Positions 20,141-29,871 of a stretch of DNA of 64,000 bases are shown here, in pieces. The DNA comes from Flavobacterium humidisoli. Its GTDB lineage: Bacteria > Bacteroidota > Bacteroidia > Flavobacteriales > Flavobacteriaceae. The notes under the pieces are model-generated. The model did no database searches. It was not told where the DNA came from and saw nothing but the letters and a program-made list of their open reading frames with translations. Positions within the stretch are counted from its first letter, which is position 1, and the number at the start of each line of letters is the position of its first letter. Made by a program: the position numbers and the translations under genes. The DNA is taken from the NCBI RefSeq assembly GCF_023272795.1, contig NZ_CP096829.1, forward strand, positions 2,728,001 through 2,792,000, given 5' to 3'.

Positions 20141-20182
20141 TTAACATACTCCAACTTATTAACTAAAGTTAGAGTATGTTAA
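20141..20182 (+). terminator. Hairpin after surface-protein gene
   Basis: Two 17-bp arms (TTAACATACTCCAACTT and its complement with one mismatch) flank an 8-nt loop, 22 bp after the stop codon. There is no T-run, so it may be a processing or stability hairpin rather than a classical intrinsic terminator. Confidence 0.55.
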
Positions 20183-20399
20183 CTAGTTCTAGAATAGCGA
20201 TACAGGATTAATAATAGTAAAAATGCTTTTTTTAGGCGGAAGTAGCTTCGAAGTTACTTTTGTTTTTTTGTTTATAAGTTTTCATTTTAATAGTGCTTTC
20301 CGAATGCATTTGATAAGGAGTTTGCATTGTAAGTCTTCAAACTAATTTGGACTTTTTCTAAAGGAATGTTTGTTTAATTATTTCAAAGATGAACTTAAT

Positions 20400-21745
20400 T
20401 TTTGATTGGTTTTGTTTTTAAAAATTGGGTATTCATTTCTACGGGTTTCATAGGCTTGTTTTTTGAGTTTTTTTTCGTTCTTTTAGAATGGCTTCTCCAC
20501 GTCCAAAACACATATCTGCTACGGTTAAGCTGTTTAATGATTCATGATGCCGTCGATTGCTGTATCGTTAGACAAAGCTTTCTCCAATTCTTCGGGATCG
20601 AAGTAATTATTGAGCTTTGCCGCGTTTTTCATGGTTCTGTGATAACGTTCAATCTTGCCTTGTGTGTGCTGATGATTAGGCCTGCCGTGAACCTAAGGCA
20701 TCTGGTTATTGTCTTTCAGATAGGCTTCCAATTCCGAGGCGATATAGCACGAACCGTTATCAGACAATAATCTGGGCTTTGGCTTGGTAATCAGCCCACA
20801 TTTTACAATGGCTCTGTCAACGGTTCTTTTTACGTCTTCGGCTTTCATGGTGGCACAAAGCTACCTATGAACGATATGACGGCTGCAGTAATCTAAAACC
20901 GTATTAAGGCAATGCAAGCCCCAACCTGGAATTTTAAAGCAGTTAAAATCGTTTTGCCACATCTGATGAAAAAGACCTTTTTTGTTGGCAAATTCATTAC
21001 CTGCACTTGGGAAAATATGGGCTGGAGCTGTAATCAGCCCTCTTGCCTTTAAAATTCGGTACATACTGGATTCGGAAATGGATACTTGCTGCTCATCGGT
21101 TATCTTATAGGCCAGTTCCCTTGAAGATAGCTCTAGATTATCCAAAGCAATATCCACCACCAGATTCTTCTGCTATTTGGGGATGCTGTTCCATTGCCTG
21201 TTTGATACTCGTCTTTTCGGCATCAATCCTTGAATTGCTATAGTTGCGGCACCAGCTACAAAAGTCGCTTTTGCTATAATCCACTCTCCTGACGCGTGCT
21301 GTTCACGCAAATCTCGGAACGCACCAACATGTGGATAATTTCCTGTTTCTCGGATACGGTAAGCCGCATATACTTTTTGAATTTACCCGTTACTCCAAAA
21401 TGTCCAATGTTTTTTTTACGATGCCGCAGCGCAGACCAAATCCGCAGCAATCTCCTTTAAACGTTGTTTTTTTGAGAAGTTCTGCTGCTTCATCGCTGGC
21501 ATCTTCTCGCGTGGTATCGCCTGACAAACGTTTCTTTCCAAATAGCATTTGATTTTTGGCGATTGTAAAAAAAAAGGAAAATAATTTAAGTACTTGTTTT
21601 TTTAATTTTTTAGGTTTTTAAAGATTTCTTTTTGAAACTCCCTTAAGCGGAGGAAGAGGTTCCGCTTTAATTTGTTATTATCCTAGCACGAATGAGGCTT
21701 TATATTTTATTTGAAAGCAGGCTCAAAAAAAAGTGTACCTCGAGT
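20400..21745 (-). mobile_element. Degenerate rve-type (IS481/IS3-like) transposase remnant
   Basis: The minus strand encodes a broken DDE integrase-core transposase. The clearest part is 21160-20861: LSSRELAYKIT, SESSMYRILKARGLI, then WQNDFNCFKIPGWG and DYCSRHIVH, the usual region around the first catalytic Asp. Later pieces, RLLSDNGSCY-like and GRPNHPQTQGKIERYH-like, lie in other frames to ~20400. OrfA-like text is at 21552-21250. The outer edge has AAAAAAGTGTACCTCGA at 21727-21743, a 17-bp sequence repeated exactly at 39280-39296. Several frameshifts make it inactive. Confidence 0.8.
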
Positions 21746-22338
21746 TTCAATCAATTTCGTTGAGCAAATATATGTGAAAGCGGTAAAAACATACAAATAT
21801 TAAATTTGGTTTTCATAGAAATAAAAATCAAAAAATTAATGTTCTTAAGTTAATTGATATATTTTAGAGTATAACTTAAAACATTACTATGAATGTTTTC
21901 GTGTAATTATATTTGTTTTGATATCATTCATTCAGAACTTTAATATAAATTTTTGGAGAATGTTTTATGAATGTTAAAGGATTGGATTTTTAAAGTTTTA
22001 ATCAAATTGTTTGATAAGTTTTACAACTTTTTATAGTTGCATTTTAAATTTTTGAATTCTATTAAGGACGACAGTTAATTCGACTGTAGTTGTTTTACCT
22101 GTCATTGGAAAAATATTATAAGGACAGAACCTTAATACCTTTTCGCAAGTTATAAGCTTCAAAGACGACAGTATCGCTGTTTCCAGAAAGTTTTTTCCAA
22201 AAGCTAAACCCTGCGCTGTGATTAAATTTTGTTTTTTTTGTAAGATTTTACTTTTATACTAAAAAGTAAAGTTATTTTTTTTTTGTATAGAACAGATAGG
22301 TTATGTAAGTTTTACTATGCCTATTTTCTTGTTTTTTG
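21746..22338. other. AT-rich intergenic stretch, no gene recognised
   Basis: About 590 bp between the transposase remnant and the RloA promoter. No convincing reading frame was found on either strand. A small inverted repeat (ACTTTT and AAAAGT arms, 22250-22267) followed by a T-rich tract lies near the right end and could terminate incoming transcription. Confidence 0.4.
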
Positions 22339-22346
22339 TATATTTG
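22339..22346 (+). promoter_or_regulatory. Bacteroidota -7 box (TATATTTG) for rloAB
   Basis: Matches TAnnTTTG and lies 24 bp before the ATG at 22370. It supports that start over the upstream ATG at 22283, which would lie before the transcription start. Confidence 0.5.
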
Positions 22347-22369
22347 TTTCAAATTTTGAATTGATTGTT

Positions 22370-23674
22370 ATGATAATAGATTTTTCATGCACTAATTTCA
22401 GGTCCTTTAAGGACAAAGCAGAATTTACTATGAAAGCTGATGCTTTAAAGTCAAAAGTTGACAATACATTTGAGGCAGATCTTGTTTTAGGTAATTCTGT
22501 TTCTCTGCTAAAAACTGCTGTTGTATATGGTGCTAACGCCAGCGGAAAAAGTAATTTTATAAAAGCTTTTCTTGCCTTTACATGGCTAATTAAAAACTCT
22601 CACAAATTTGAGCTTGATAAACCAAAGATTAACTGTTACGAACCTTTTGAACTGGATGTTAATACTCAGAAATTTCCTGTAAATTTTAAAATTTCTTTTA
22701 TTATAGATCATATAAAATATGATTATGAAGTTTCCTTTGACGCGAAAGTAGTGGTTCATGAGAAACTGGACTTTTCCCCTAAAGGGCAGATATCCAATAT
22801 GTTTGAAAGAAAACTTACTGAAACTCAAGATTATGATGTAATCCAACTTGGAAAAAACTTAACTGACAAAAGAATTCCAAAAAAAGTATTCAAGAACCAG
22901 CTTTATCTCTCAAAATTTGGTATAGATATTCCTCATCAGCAGCTAACTCCAGTTTTTAGATATCTTTCAAATATTAACGTGTGGAATGCTTATGATAAGT
23001 TTAGTATTTCTGAATTAGCAAATGAAATATCAGTTTTAATTTCTCAAAAGGAAAATGAGAATTTGAAGAACAGATTAAGTAAACTGATTCGAATTTCAGA
23101 TACTAAAATTGAAAGCATTGCTTCTAAGGAATTAAAAAGAGAAGACTTCAGACTTCCAAATGTAATTCCAGATGAAATTGCTAATGAATTTTTTGAAAAC
23201 AACAAGGTCAAGACATTTTCCTATCATAAGTTGTTTGACGGTAAAAAGGAAGTCGGCATCAAAGAATTTGATTTCAACAAAAAAGCTTCTACAGGTACGA
23301 AAGTGCTTTTTGCCCTAGGCGGAAAAATTTTGCAGACCTTGGATAGCGGTGGAGTAATTGTCTTTGATGAGCTTGATAACAGCTTGCACCCAAAACTATG
23401 TAAATTCCTAGTTCGATTGTTTAACAGTAAAATTTCAAATCCCAGAAATGCGCAGCTTATATTTGCCACACATGAAGTTACGCTCTTGGATAAAGATGTG
23501 TTCAGAAAAGATCAGATATGGTTTGCACAGAAAAATAATTTTGGAAGTTCTGAGATGTATTGTGCCAATGAATTTGAAGGACTCAGAGATGACACCAATT
23601 TTGAGCTATGGTATAGGTCAGGCAAGTTCGGCGGAAACCCGAAAATAAAGGAAATTGAATTTATCTACGAATAA
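22370..23674 (+). CDS. rloA: RloA-type AAA ATPase (abortive phage defence)
   Basis: A 434-residue ABC-like AAA ATPase. The Walker A is GANASGKS (residues ~54-61). A long insert contains coiled-coil-like text. The Walker B is VIVFDELD (~328-335), followed by an H-loop-like FATHEVTLLD. The start MIIDFSCTNFRSF is typical of the AAA_15/21 family, where beta-strand 1 and FRSF precede the P-loop. The partner RloB-domain gene begins 3 bp after this stop. RloA/RloB (AbiL-like) pairs, often found in restriction-modification loci, are linked to phage exclusion. The ATPase is presumed to sense infection and license the partner. No restriction-modification genes accompany it here. Confidence 0.85.
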   Translation: MIIDFSCTNFRSFKDKAEFTMKADALKSKVDNTFEADLVLGNSVSLLKTAVVYGANASGKSNFIKAFLAFTWLIKNSHKFELDKPKINCYEPFELDVNTQKFPVNFKISFIIDHIKYDYEVSFDAKVVVHEKLDFSPKGQISNMFERKLTETQDYDVIQLGKNLTDKRIPKKVFKNQLYLSKFGIDIPHQQLTPVFRYLSNINVWNAYDKFSISELANEISVLISQKENENLKNRLSKLIRISDTKIESIASKELKREDFRLPNVIPDEIANEFFENNKVKTFSYHKLFDGKKEVGIKEFDFNKKASTGTKVLFALGGKILQTLDSGGVIVFDELDNSLHPKLCKFLVRLFNSKISNPRNAQLIFATHEVTLLDKDVFRKDQIWFAQKNNFGSSEMYCANEFEGLRDDTNFELWYRSGKFGGNPKIKEIEFIYE

Positions 23675-23677
23675 ACT

Positions 23678-24577
23678 ATGGCAAAAAAAAGAAAGCCTCA
23701 GACCACTATCTTTATCGCTTGCGAAGGAAGCAATACTGAACCGCTGTATTTTGAAAAGCTTAAGGAGATAATGGAAGAAGACGATCATTACCCATTTGCA
23801 CTTACTATATATCCTGATAAGATGGTACACAAAAAGCCAAAAACAGATGCTGTTGGTCTGGTAAATGAAGCCATTACTAACCAGGGAAGCTTCGATGAAT
23901 TATGGGTTGTTTTCGATAAAGACGGCTACACCAAACATGAAGAGGCATTCAAGTTAGCAAAAGACAATAAGGTCAATATTGCTTTTTCCAGCATTTCCTT
24001 TGAATCATGGGTGCTTCTGCATTTTGAAAGAAATAGTACCGCATTTTCAAAGTCCGCAGATATCATTAGTCAGAAATTTTTAGCCAACACTGCATATTTA
24101 GCGGATTATGATAAGTCATCCGACTATAACCTTTATCCGAGAATCGAGGATAAAACCAAAATGGCATTTGCAAATGCTTCTTGGCTAAGAAATTGGTTGG
24201 AAAGGAATAATCCAGGTAATACGATATATCAGTCGAATCCTTATACAGATGTAGACAGCCTAGTAAAAAAATTGGTGCTGGATGATAAAGTTTACGAATA
24301 TAGAAAATTAGGATATAGCCTAACTTTTGATAAAGTTGAAATTACGTTAAACGATATCGGAGGAAATTATGAAGCGGAAATCAAAAATGTGGGTAACGCA
24401 AGCGTGATCTGGAATGAATTTGCCTTTTATGATAATAGAAGAAATAAGATAGCTGTGGTCAATTCAATTGTGCTTTCAGGAGAAATTTCCCAAAAAGTTA
24501 TAACTCGGATTGCTACAAGTCCCGAAATATATATTGAATTCAGAAATTTGAAACTGGAGGTAGACAGTACCCCATAA
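23678..24577 (+). CDS. rloB: RloB-domain protein (Toprim-like effector)
   Basis: A 299-residue protein. Residues 11-27 (IFIACEGSNTEPLYFEK) and the acidic motif WVVFDKDG (D80, D82) are the RloB signature and resemble a Toprim metal site (Glu, then DxD). Residues ~105-120 (SSISFESWVLLHFE) are also conserved in the family. The last ~90 residues form a separate beta-rich domain not needed by all family members. Only 3 bp separate it from rloA, so the two are co-transcribed. It is likely the nuclease or toxic effector controlled by RloA. The enzymatic activity is inferred from fold similarity. Confidence 0.85.
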   Translation: MAKKRKPQTTIFIACEGSNTEPLYFEKLKEIMEEDDHYPFALTIYPDKMVHKKPKTDAVGLVNEAITNQGSFDELWVVFDKDGYTKHEEAFKLAKDNKVNIAFSSISFESWVLLHFERNSTAFSKSADIISQKFLANTAYLADYDKSSDYNLYPRIEDKTKMAFANASWLRNWLERNNPGNTIYQSNPYTDVDSLVKKLVLDDKVYEYRKLGYSLTFDKVEITLNDIGGNYEAEIKNVGNASVIWNEFAFYDNRRNKIAVVNSIVLSGEISQKVITRIATSPEIYIEFRNLKLEVDSTP

Positions 24578-24814
24578 TCCGCCTCTTCTTCTCACTCAAT
24601 AATCATTAGAGTGTATGAAAGTCAATTACGAAAGATAAAATAAGCAGTTTGGACTAGACGCCCCACATATTAAACTCGCTACATTATTTTTTCCGACTGA
24701 TTTTCATTTTCTTAAATGTTAGGGTTACAGCCATACTATAGGAAGGCAAAAAATAATGAATGTATTTTTTTAATAACCTTTTTATTCGTTGGGTTAAAAA
24801 TTCATCTTAACTTC

Positions 24815-25245
24815 TTGTGTGTGTGTGTGAAAAAGTATGAAGTCCAAGTGTTACTTGTTTATAACTTGGTTCATAAGTATCTATGAGTATTATAAAGAAT
24901 AAGATTCACCATATCTATCTTTGTATAGTTAATTTGTTTGGGCAAAATAACTCGATTCAAATGGTTTGGTTAGAAACTTCAGCATTTGTATTTAAATCTG
25001 CTACTGAAAGGGGACTATACACAGCAGGGCTATGGCACTAAGGTATGAGTAGTATGTATAGGAGGTTGATTAATAACCTGAGAGTTGATACCAATCTGAA
25101 GAGCATTAATCGTACTGCTTCAGACACGTGATGGGGAGGATGGCTCCGGAAGGAAGTTAACTTTAACCTTGACTGTGAGTGATAACCTAATCGGGTAGCC
25201 GGTTTGGGGAAACTCACTATGCACATTCCAAAGAGAATTCTCCAT
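24815..25245 (+). ncRNA. Candidate structured RNA, possibly a group II intron fragment
   Basis: A gene-free stretch whose 25000-25240 part is clearly richer in G+C than its surroundings and dense in complementary segments. These are CCAAGT/ACTTGG near 24845-24870, AGGTT/AACCT near 25062-25079, TCTGAAG/CTTCAGA near 25095-25125, and GTGAGT/ACTCAC enclosing AACC/GGTT near 25175-25215. It begins near a GTGTG run, as group II introns do. No maturase and no domain V hairpin was found, so a truncated intron or an independent structured RNA are both possible. Strand is uncertain. Confidence 0.35.
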
Positions 25246-25455
25246 AAGGAATTTAGATATTATATAGAGAATATATAAATAAAAAAGGTCGAAAAAATAA
25301 AAAAATCCCCAAAATTTTAAAAAAATTAAGGTGGCTTAAAGCCGGATAACTAACAAAGTTGTCATGTCGAATTTATTTATTTTTTGCGCAAATTCTAGGT
25401 GGTAGGTTTTGGTTGCATAAAACCGAAAGCGATCAAAAACAAACAATTAGTATAT

Positions 25456-25486
25456 AAAAACCTCGTCCTGCTGGCGAGGTTTTTTT
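25456..25486 (+). terminator. Intrinsic terminator
   Basis: AACCTCG and CGAGGTT arms around a 9-nt loop, followed by seven T and preceded by a run of A, so it can act in both directions. Upstream bases 25320-25450 contain two more small hairpins (GGCTT/AAGCC, GGTTTT/AAAACC) but no reading frame, so a short RNA may end here. Confidence 0.8.
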
Positions 25487-25784
25487 GTCATGTACGGTAC
25501 AAAACGAAATATTTTTAATGTTTAATGAAGAAAACGGAAATCTTCAGGCACTTTAGAAACTCCATTTTTTTGAAGATTTGATGTCACAGCTTATCTAAAA
25601 TAATCGAACGTAATTTGCAAAAATCATTAAAACAAAATGTTTAGCAAAATATTTTTTTGGGTATCGTCTTTCATCTATAGCCGAACAAATACCTTGCAAT
25701 CGTGAAGGCTTCAAAAAATTACGTTCATTTAATGTTGAAAAACTTGATGTAAAAAAGCTTTTTTTTAAACAACTTTTTTGAGAT

Positions 25785-25985
25785 ATGGAAATATTTGTAT
25801 GCAAACAAAATATCATGAACACAATATTATTAGCATTATTATTTGTTTTAGTCTTCAATGTTGTGATGACAATCATCTTAAATTTTGTAGAAAAAGATAG
25901 AATATCTCTGATGGCAAATTTTTTTGAAAAGGTGCTTCCAAAATTACCATTTAGCAAAATGTTCTTGGAACGCAGAAAGAAATGA
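25785..25985 (+). CDS. Possible small membrane protein
   Basis: A 66-residue frame, or 56 residues from the ATG at 25815. The shorter form opens with one strong membrane helix (TILLALLFVLVFNVVMTIIL) and then a basic tail ending FLERRKK. The layout is protein-like, but there is no homologue I recognise and the surroundings are non-coding. The rest of 25490-26366 has no recognised gene. Confidence 0.4.
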   Translation: MEIFVCKQNIMNTILLALLFVLVFNVVMTIILNFVEKDRISLMANFFEKVLPKLPFSKMFLERRKK

Positions 25986-26366
25986 GTTTAGTTTTTTATT
26001 AATATGACAAATTTTATTCTATCATTACGAATTCCGCGATGCGTGGATTTAAATTTAATTATATTTTATTGATTACTAGATGTATATGTGGATTTTGTTT
26101 GTCCAGATATAAACAATGCTTTTGATAGGAGTAATAGTCTCTAGATTGTTTTTTGGTAGATTTCTTTGATATCTATTAAAATAAGCTAGATATTCTAGTC
26201 AAGATATGGTTGTGTCGTTGTTCTTTCGAAATTGCTCTTCGACAAAATGATATAGTATCCTTTATTTTAATAATAATTATAATTGATACTTTACGGTTTT
26301 CCTCATTTTAACTAAAACAAAAATTAATACTTTAGCACTTACATATTTTTAATTATATCATAGTTA

Positions 26367-27197
26367 ATGTCATTTACAGTTTCAAATAAATCCACTAGCA
26401 AGTGCGGAAAATATTTCTTTTCCATATTCACTCATACTTTGAGCATGGAAAATTTAGACAAATATATTCTAGATATCATGTACGATGAAGCTAAGTTGAA
26501 TTATCTTTTTCAAAAAGATATACCATGCACTAAGAAAATGAGAATCCTGCAGTTGTGTAGATTTGTAGACAATGAATTTATTAATAGGGAATCAGAAGTA
26601 GACGAAAGTGAAATAAAGAAAGTAATAAAGGATAATGCTGACCTTCAGTCGTACTATACTTTCTTTGCAGAAGCATTGTTGGCAAGGTTAAATATAGATT
26701 ATGTTGACACTGAGCTTGTGAGCGGAGTTATTTCTGTGAAGGACAATGCCAAGAAAGTCAGCACTGGAGCTGATGTTTGCATGTTTTCAGATGCCAGTCT
26801 GGTAATGGGAGAAGCTAAATTCTACGGTAAACTTTACGGAGGAACTTACAATATTATTAAAGATAACTCATTTAAAAGTAAACTTGAGGATTATATTAAA
26901 AACCTGCTGAGCTCCGATACGGAAATAATTCTAAAAGGAATTACTGGCGATATATGTGAGAAAACGTCAGATGAGATAAAAAAACTTCCACTAATACTTT
27001 CGGGTTTTGTGCTTCATACCAAAGAAGAGGATAAACACTATACAAAATCATATAATACGGTAGATAAGATAAAAATTGCTGGTTTTCCAAGCAATTATAA
27101 AGTTCATTTGTACCATTTGCCTGTAGAATCCAAGGAACAGTTAATTTATAAAGCACAAAGGACTGCGCTGGATCTGATAATTAAACTAAGATCATGA
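26367..27197 (+). CDS. hamA: HamA, Hachiman defence nuclease (DUF1837)
   Basis: A 276-residue DUF1837-type protein. A PD-(D/E)xK-like site can be read as GADVCMF (D136) then MGEAKFYG (E149, K151), with an upstream helix around FAEALLARL (~100-107). In Hachiman, HamA is the DNase held by HamB and released on DNA damage or phage infection. The stop overlaps the start of the helicase gene by four bases (ATGA), the coupled arrangement expected of HamA/HamB. A near-consensus box (TACTTTAG, ~26329) precedes the ATG at 26367; an alternative start at 26445 (MENLDKYI) is possible. Confidence 0.85.
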   Translation: MSFTVSNKSTSKCGKYFFSIFTHTLSMENLDKYILDIMYDEAKLNYLFQKDIPCTKKMRILQLCRFVDNEFINRESEVDESEIKKVIKDNADLQSYYTFFAEALLARLNIDYVDTELVSGVISVKDNAKKVSTGADVCMFSDASLVMGEAKFYGKLYGGTYNIIKDNSFKSKLEDYIKNLLSSDTEIILKGITGDICEKTSDEIKKLPLILSGFVLHTKEEDKHYTKSYNTVDKIKIAGFPSNYKVHLYHLPVESKEQLIYKAQRTALDLIIKLRS

Positions 27198-29224
27198 TAA
27201 ATCAAAACAACAGAGAAGATATCATTAAACTGCTTGATAGCAATGCAGATGAGGTAAGTATAAAAGATCTTTTTCTTTATGATTTATCGCCTTATTATAA
27301 GGAGAAAAAAGACGAATCTTTTTTTTCAAAGCAGATGGAGTTTATCCTTGAGAAAAATGTAATCAATCACGGCAACAGGAGAATTTCATTTACTGACGAG
27401 CAGAAAACGCTTTATGACCAAATTGTGCAGAACAAAAGAGTTGTAATTTCAGCTCCGACCAGTTTCGGAAAAACGATGCTTATAAAGGAATATATTTTTA
27501 ACGAGCAGCCTGATTGTATAGTGTTTCTTGTACCAACCAATTCGCTTGCCGACGAATTGCTGGAAGATTTTAATTCTATTTTCAGGCCATGCGGATACAC
27601 GATATTTGATACTCTAAAGAGCGAAAGCGTCATTGCGAAAAAAAGCATTTTTATTGGAACCCAAGAGAAATATTACCAAATCTATGACGAATACAAGGTG
27701 GAAATCGACCTTTTTGTAATTGATGAGGCATACAAACTCAGTGATAAGATCAATAGCAGTAGGGAAGTAATCCTCAACAGGGCTTTTATCGATACACTCA
27801 GTGTTTCTAAAAAAGTAGTTCTTCTCCTGCCCCTTGTGAACAAAATCAATGGTCTAGAGGCTTTTGAATTCAAGATCTGTAAGTCAGAATATGCCCCAGT
27901 TGCTAAGAATTTCATAGCTGAAGCGGACTTCTTGGGCATAGTCCTGGAAAAAGTGCATAACAGTAAGGAAAGCAATCTAATTTATTTTAATTCGCCAAAT
28001 GATGCAGAAAAATTCTTTGAGACTAACCTAAAGAAAAGCACGGTTTTTTCGGTACTGCCGAACTCATGGGTGCAAAGGGTCGAGTCAGATTTCCATCCAG
28101 AGTGGATTCCTATAAAGGCGCTGAAAGCAGGCTTTGGAATCCACTATGGTCCTATGCCCAAGTTTATGCAGAAAAAAGTCATTGACCTTTTTAATAATGG
28201 ATTGATAAAGAACCTTTTAGCAACTTCATCGGTTATAGAAGGTGTAAACACGCCAACTAAAAATATTTTTATCACCACTGCCAAAGATATAATGGGCGGC
28301 AAGAACATTATTAAATTCAAGAATCTGATCGGAAGGGCTGGAAGGCTTGGCATTCATAAGGTGGGTAATGTGTTTTACAAAGCTAAACACCAATCATATT
28401 TTGATCTTTGTAATCTTCCTTACAGTGCTCTGAGCTTAGATTTTTTAATCAAGGACGAAGCGCAAGTTATTGAGATTAACCGTGAAGAGGAATATAAAAG
28501 CGTATATCTCAACGGATCAGTTTCAGGTGATTCCGAACAATCCTATAAAGAGAAAACCAAAAGCTACTTGGACGATTCCTTTAATGGTAAAATTCCTCTG
28601 GAAGTCATCAGTTCACTGTTGAACAAGTATGGCTTCACCATCACGCAGTATACAGACTTGCTAGAATTTGTCAGAGGACCGGGTACTAATCTTTTCAGTA
28701 TTCTAGCTAAACTAAAAAGCCTAGATACAACAAATGTCAACAATAATAGTTTGAGTACTATTCTGAGCTCCGGACATCCCACAATACCGGATATTGTGAA
28801 AGTATTGATAACCAATAAACACTTTTCGAAAATGGAAATTTCACACGTTGTTTCTATTGTAATTAAAATGATCTATAATGTAATTCCCTATAAAGTTATT
28901 CCTGCGATAGAATTTATTATTGAACTGGATGACATTTATGTGCATTACAATAACAGAAGACTTATTAACCCAAAGGTTAAAGCCGAAGCAAATAAAAATA
29001 AGGTAATGTTTCTAAATAAGTTCATAGGTGACAATAATGTTAATGTTGAAGAGTCTAAAAAAGTTATGACTAAACTTTTTGAATATGGAATTCCCTATTT
29101 TAGGGTGCGTAAGCATATAAACGATATAGTAGAGAGAGTGTCTGAGAATTTCTCGGCTTATGATATTAAAAATGTAATTTTAGAGACAAAATCAATGAGT
29201 GACTTAAGAATTTATTTTGAATAA
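27194..29224 (+). CDS. hamB: HamB, Hachiman superfamily 2 helicase
   Basis: A 676-residue helicase. Walker A is APTSFGKT (87-94), motif Ia-like LVPTNSLADEL (112-122), motif II DEAY (177-180), motif V-like LLATSSVIEGVNTP (~341-354), and motif VI IGRAGRLG (379-386). The C-terminal ~270 residues are a helical region specific to the family. It is co-translated with hamA through an ATGA overlap. HamB is the DNA-binding sensor that restrains HamA. It is shorter than some HamB proteins but all helicase motifs are present. The stretch to 29550 holds no gene. Confidence 0.87.
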   Translation: MINQNNREDIIKLLDSNADEVSIKDLFLYDLSPYYKEKKDESFFSKQMEFILEKNVINHGNRRISFTDEQKTLYDQIVQNKRVVISAPTSFGKTMLIKEYIFNEQPDCIVFLVPTNSLADELLEDFNSIFRPCGYTIFDTLKSESVIAKKSIFIGTQEKYYQIYDEYKVEIDLFVIDEAYKLSDKINSSREVILNRAFIDTLSVSKKVVLLLPLVNKINGLEAFEFKICKSEYAPVAKNFIAEADFLGIVLEKVHNSKESNLIYFNSPNDAEKFFETNLKKSTVFSVLPNSWVQRVESDFHPEWIPIKALKAGFGIHYGPMPKFMQKKVIDLFNNGLIKNLLATSSVIEGVNTPTKNIFITTAKDIMGGKNIIKFKNLIGRAGRLGIHKVGNVFYKAKHQSYFDLCNLPYSALSLDFLIKDEAQVIEINREEEYKSVYLNGSVSGDSEQSYKEKTKSYLDDSFNGKIPLEVISSLLNKYGFTITQYTDLLEFVRGPGTNLFSILAKLKSLDTTNVNNNSLSTILSSGHPTIPDIVKVLITNKHFSKMEISHVVSIVIKMIYNVIPYKVIPAIEFIIELDDIYVHYNNRRLINPKVKAEANKNKVMFLNKFIGDNNVNVEESKKVMTKLFEYGIPYFRVRKHINDIVERVSENFSAYDIKNVILETKSMSDLRIYFE

Positions 29225-29556
29225 TGCCTTGAAAAAAGACTTTATAAATCTGCAATATATGTAAATTAAGCACTTGTATTTTTCTATATTTACGACGATC
29301 TTAAAATATTTACAGAAGTTCTGATTAAAGTTAAGTTTTTTTTGCCCTTTATCGAAATATATACTAATCGACGGTTTTTATAACTTTTAATGAGGTTTTA
29401 CCGTTATATATAAACCGCCTTGGTAGTGAGTATATTTAATTTGTGCGATTTTGTCAATGGTTGAGCAAATAAAAAACAGGAATGTCTTTAAAGTAAAATT
29501 CAATTATAATTTTGTTATCGATTATTGCAGAAAAAGAAAAATTCATATTAAAATGC

Positions 29557-29588
29557 GAAGACCTTCAAAATTTGAAGGCCTTCATTTT
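29557..29588. terminator. Bidirectional terminator between convergent hamB and ubiquitin-like operon
   Basis: The hairpin GAAGACCTTCAAA...TTTGAAGGCCTTC is followed by a T-rich run on the plus strand. It lies at the end of the minus-strand DUF2188 gene, so it can serve both convergent units. Confidence 0.7.
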
Positions 29589-29827
29589 TAACCTGGGCTC
29601 TGGGATGGGTCACTACTTCTTGGATAAGTTCGCTCCTCTTGAAATTTGCCGTCCTGTTTATGGATGATTACATTTGAATTTCCATTATGATTTTTAGCGT
29701 ACTCAATTGTTTTTTGCATTACTTCGGCTTTAGTGCTTCCTGTTGTTGACGCTCTCTGGCCTCCTTCAACTTTTCCTTCCCAGCCTTCTTCTGTTTTCGT
29801 GACGTGATACGTCTTTCTTTTAGTCAT
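29588..29827 (-). CDS. DUF2188 domain protein
   Basis: A 79-residue protein with the DUF2188 pattern. KTYHVTKTEEGWEGKVEGG at the N-terminus is followed by TKAEVMQKTIEYAKN and a final VIIHKQDGKFQEERTY strand. These small proteins occur widely as single domains or fusions and have no settled function. It is the last gene of the minus-strand ubiquitin-like operon, 44 bp after DUF6527, and immediately before the shared terminator. Whether it belongs to that system or is a passenger cannot be told from one locus. Confidence 0.8.
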   Translation of the reverse strand: MTKRKTYHVTKTEEGWEGKVEGGQRASTTGSTKAEVMQKTIEYAKNHNGNSNVIIHKQDGKFQEERTYPRSSDPSQSPG

Positions 29828-29871
29828 TTTATAATATTTTAGTAGTTAAAATTTGTTGATACGATGACTCA

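Noticed and set aside
20402..20770. Plus-strand frame of 122 residues
   Set aside because: It is antisense to the decayed transposase, whose conserved motifs are on the minus strand.
22283..22369. Upstream ATG extending RloA by 29 residues
   Set aside because: It lies before the promoter box at 22339, and the shorter start MIIDFSCTNFRSF matches the family N-terminus.
24820..24832. GTGTGTGTGTGTG microsatellite-like run
   Set aside because: Too short to be a meaningful repeat on its own; kept only as a possible 5' edge of the structured region.
25038..25226. Minus-strand frame of 62 residues in the structured region
   Set aside because: The text is unlike a protein (low complexity, no domain) and the region is better explained by RNA hairpins.
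25595..25957. Minus-strand frame of 120 residues
   Set aside because: It overlaps the plus-strand candidate with a membrane helix, and its Lys/Phe/Ser composition looks like antisense AT-rich DNA.
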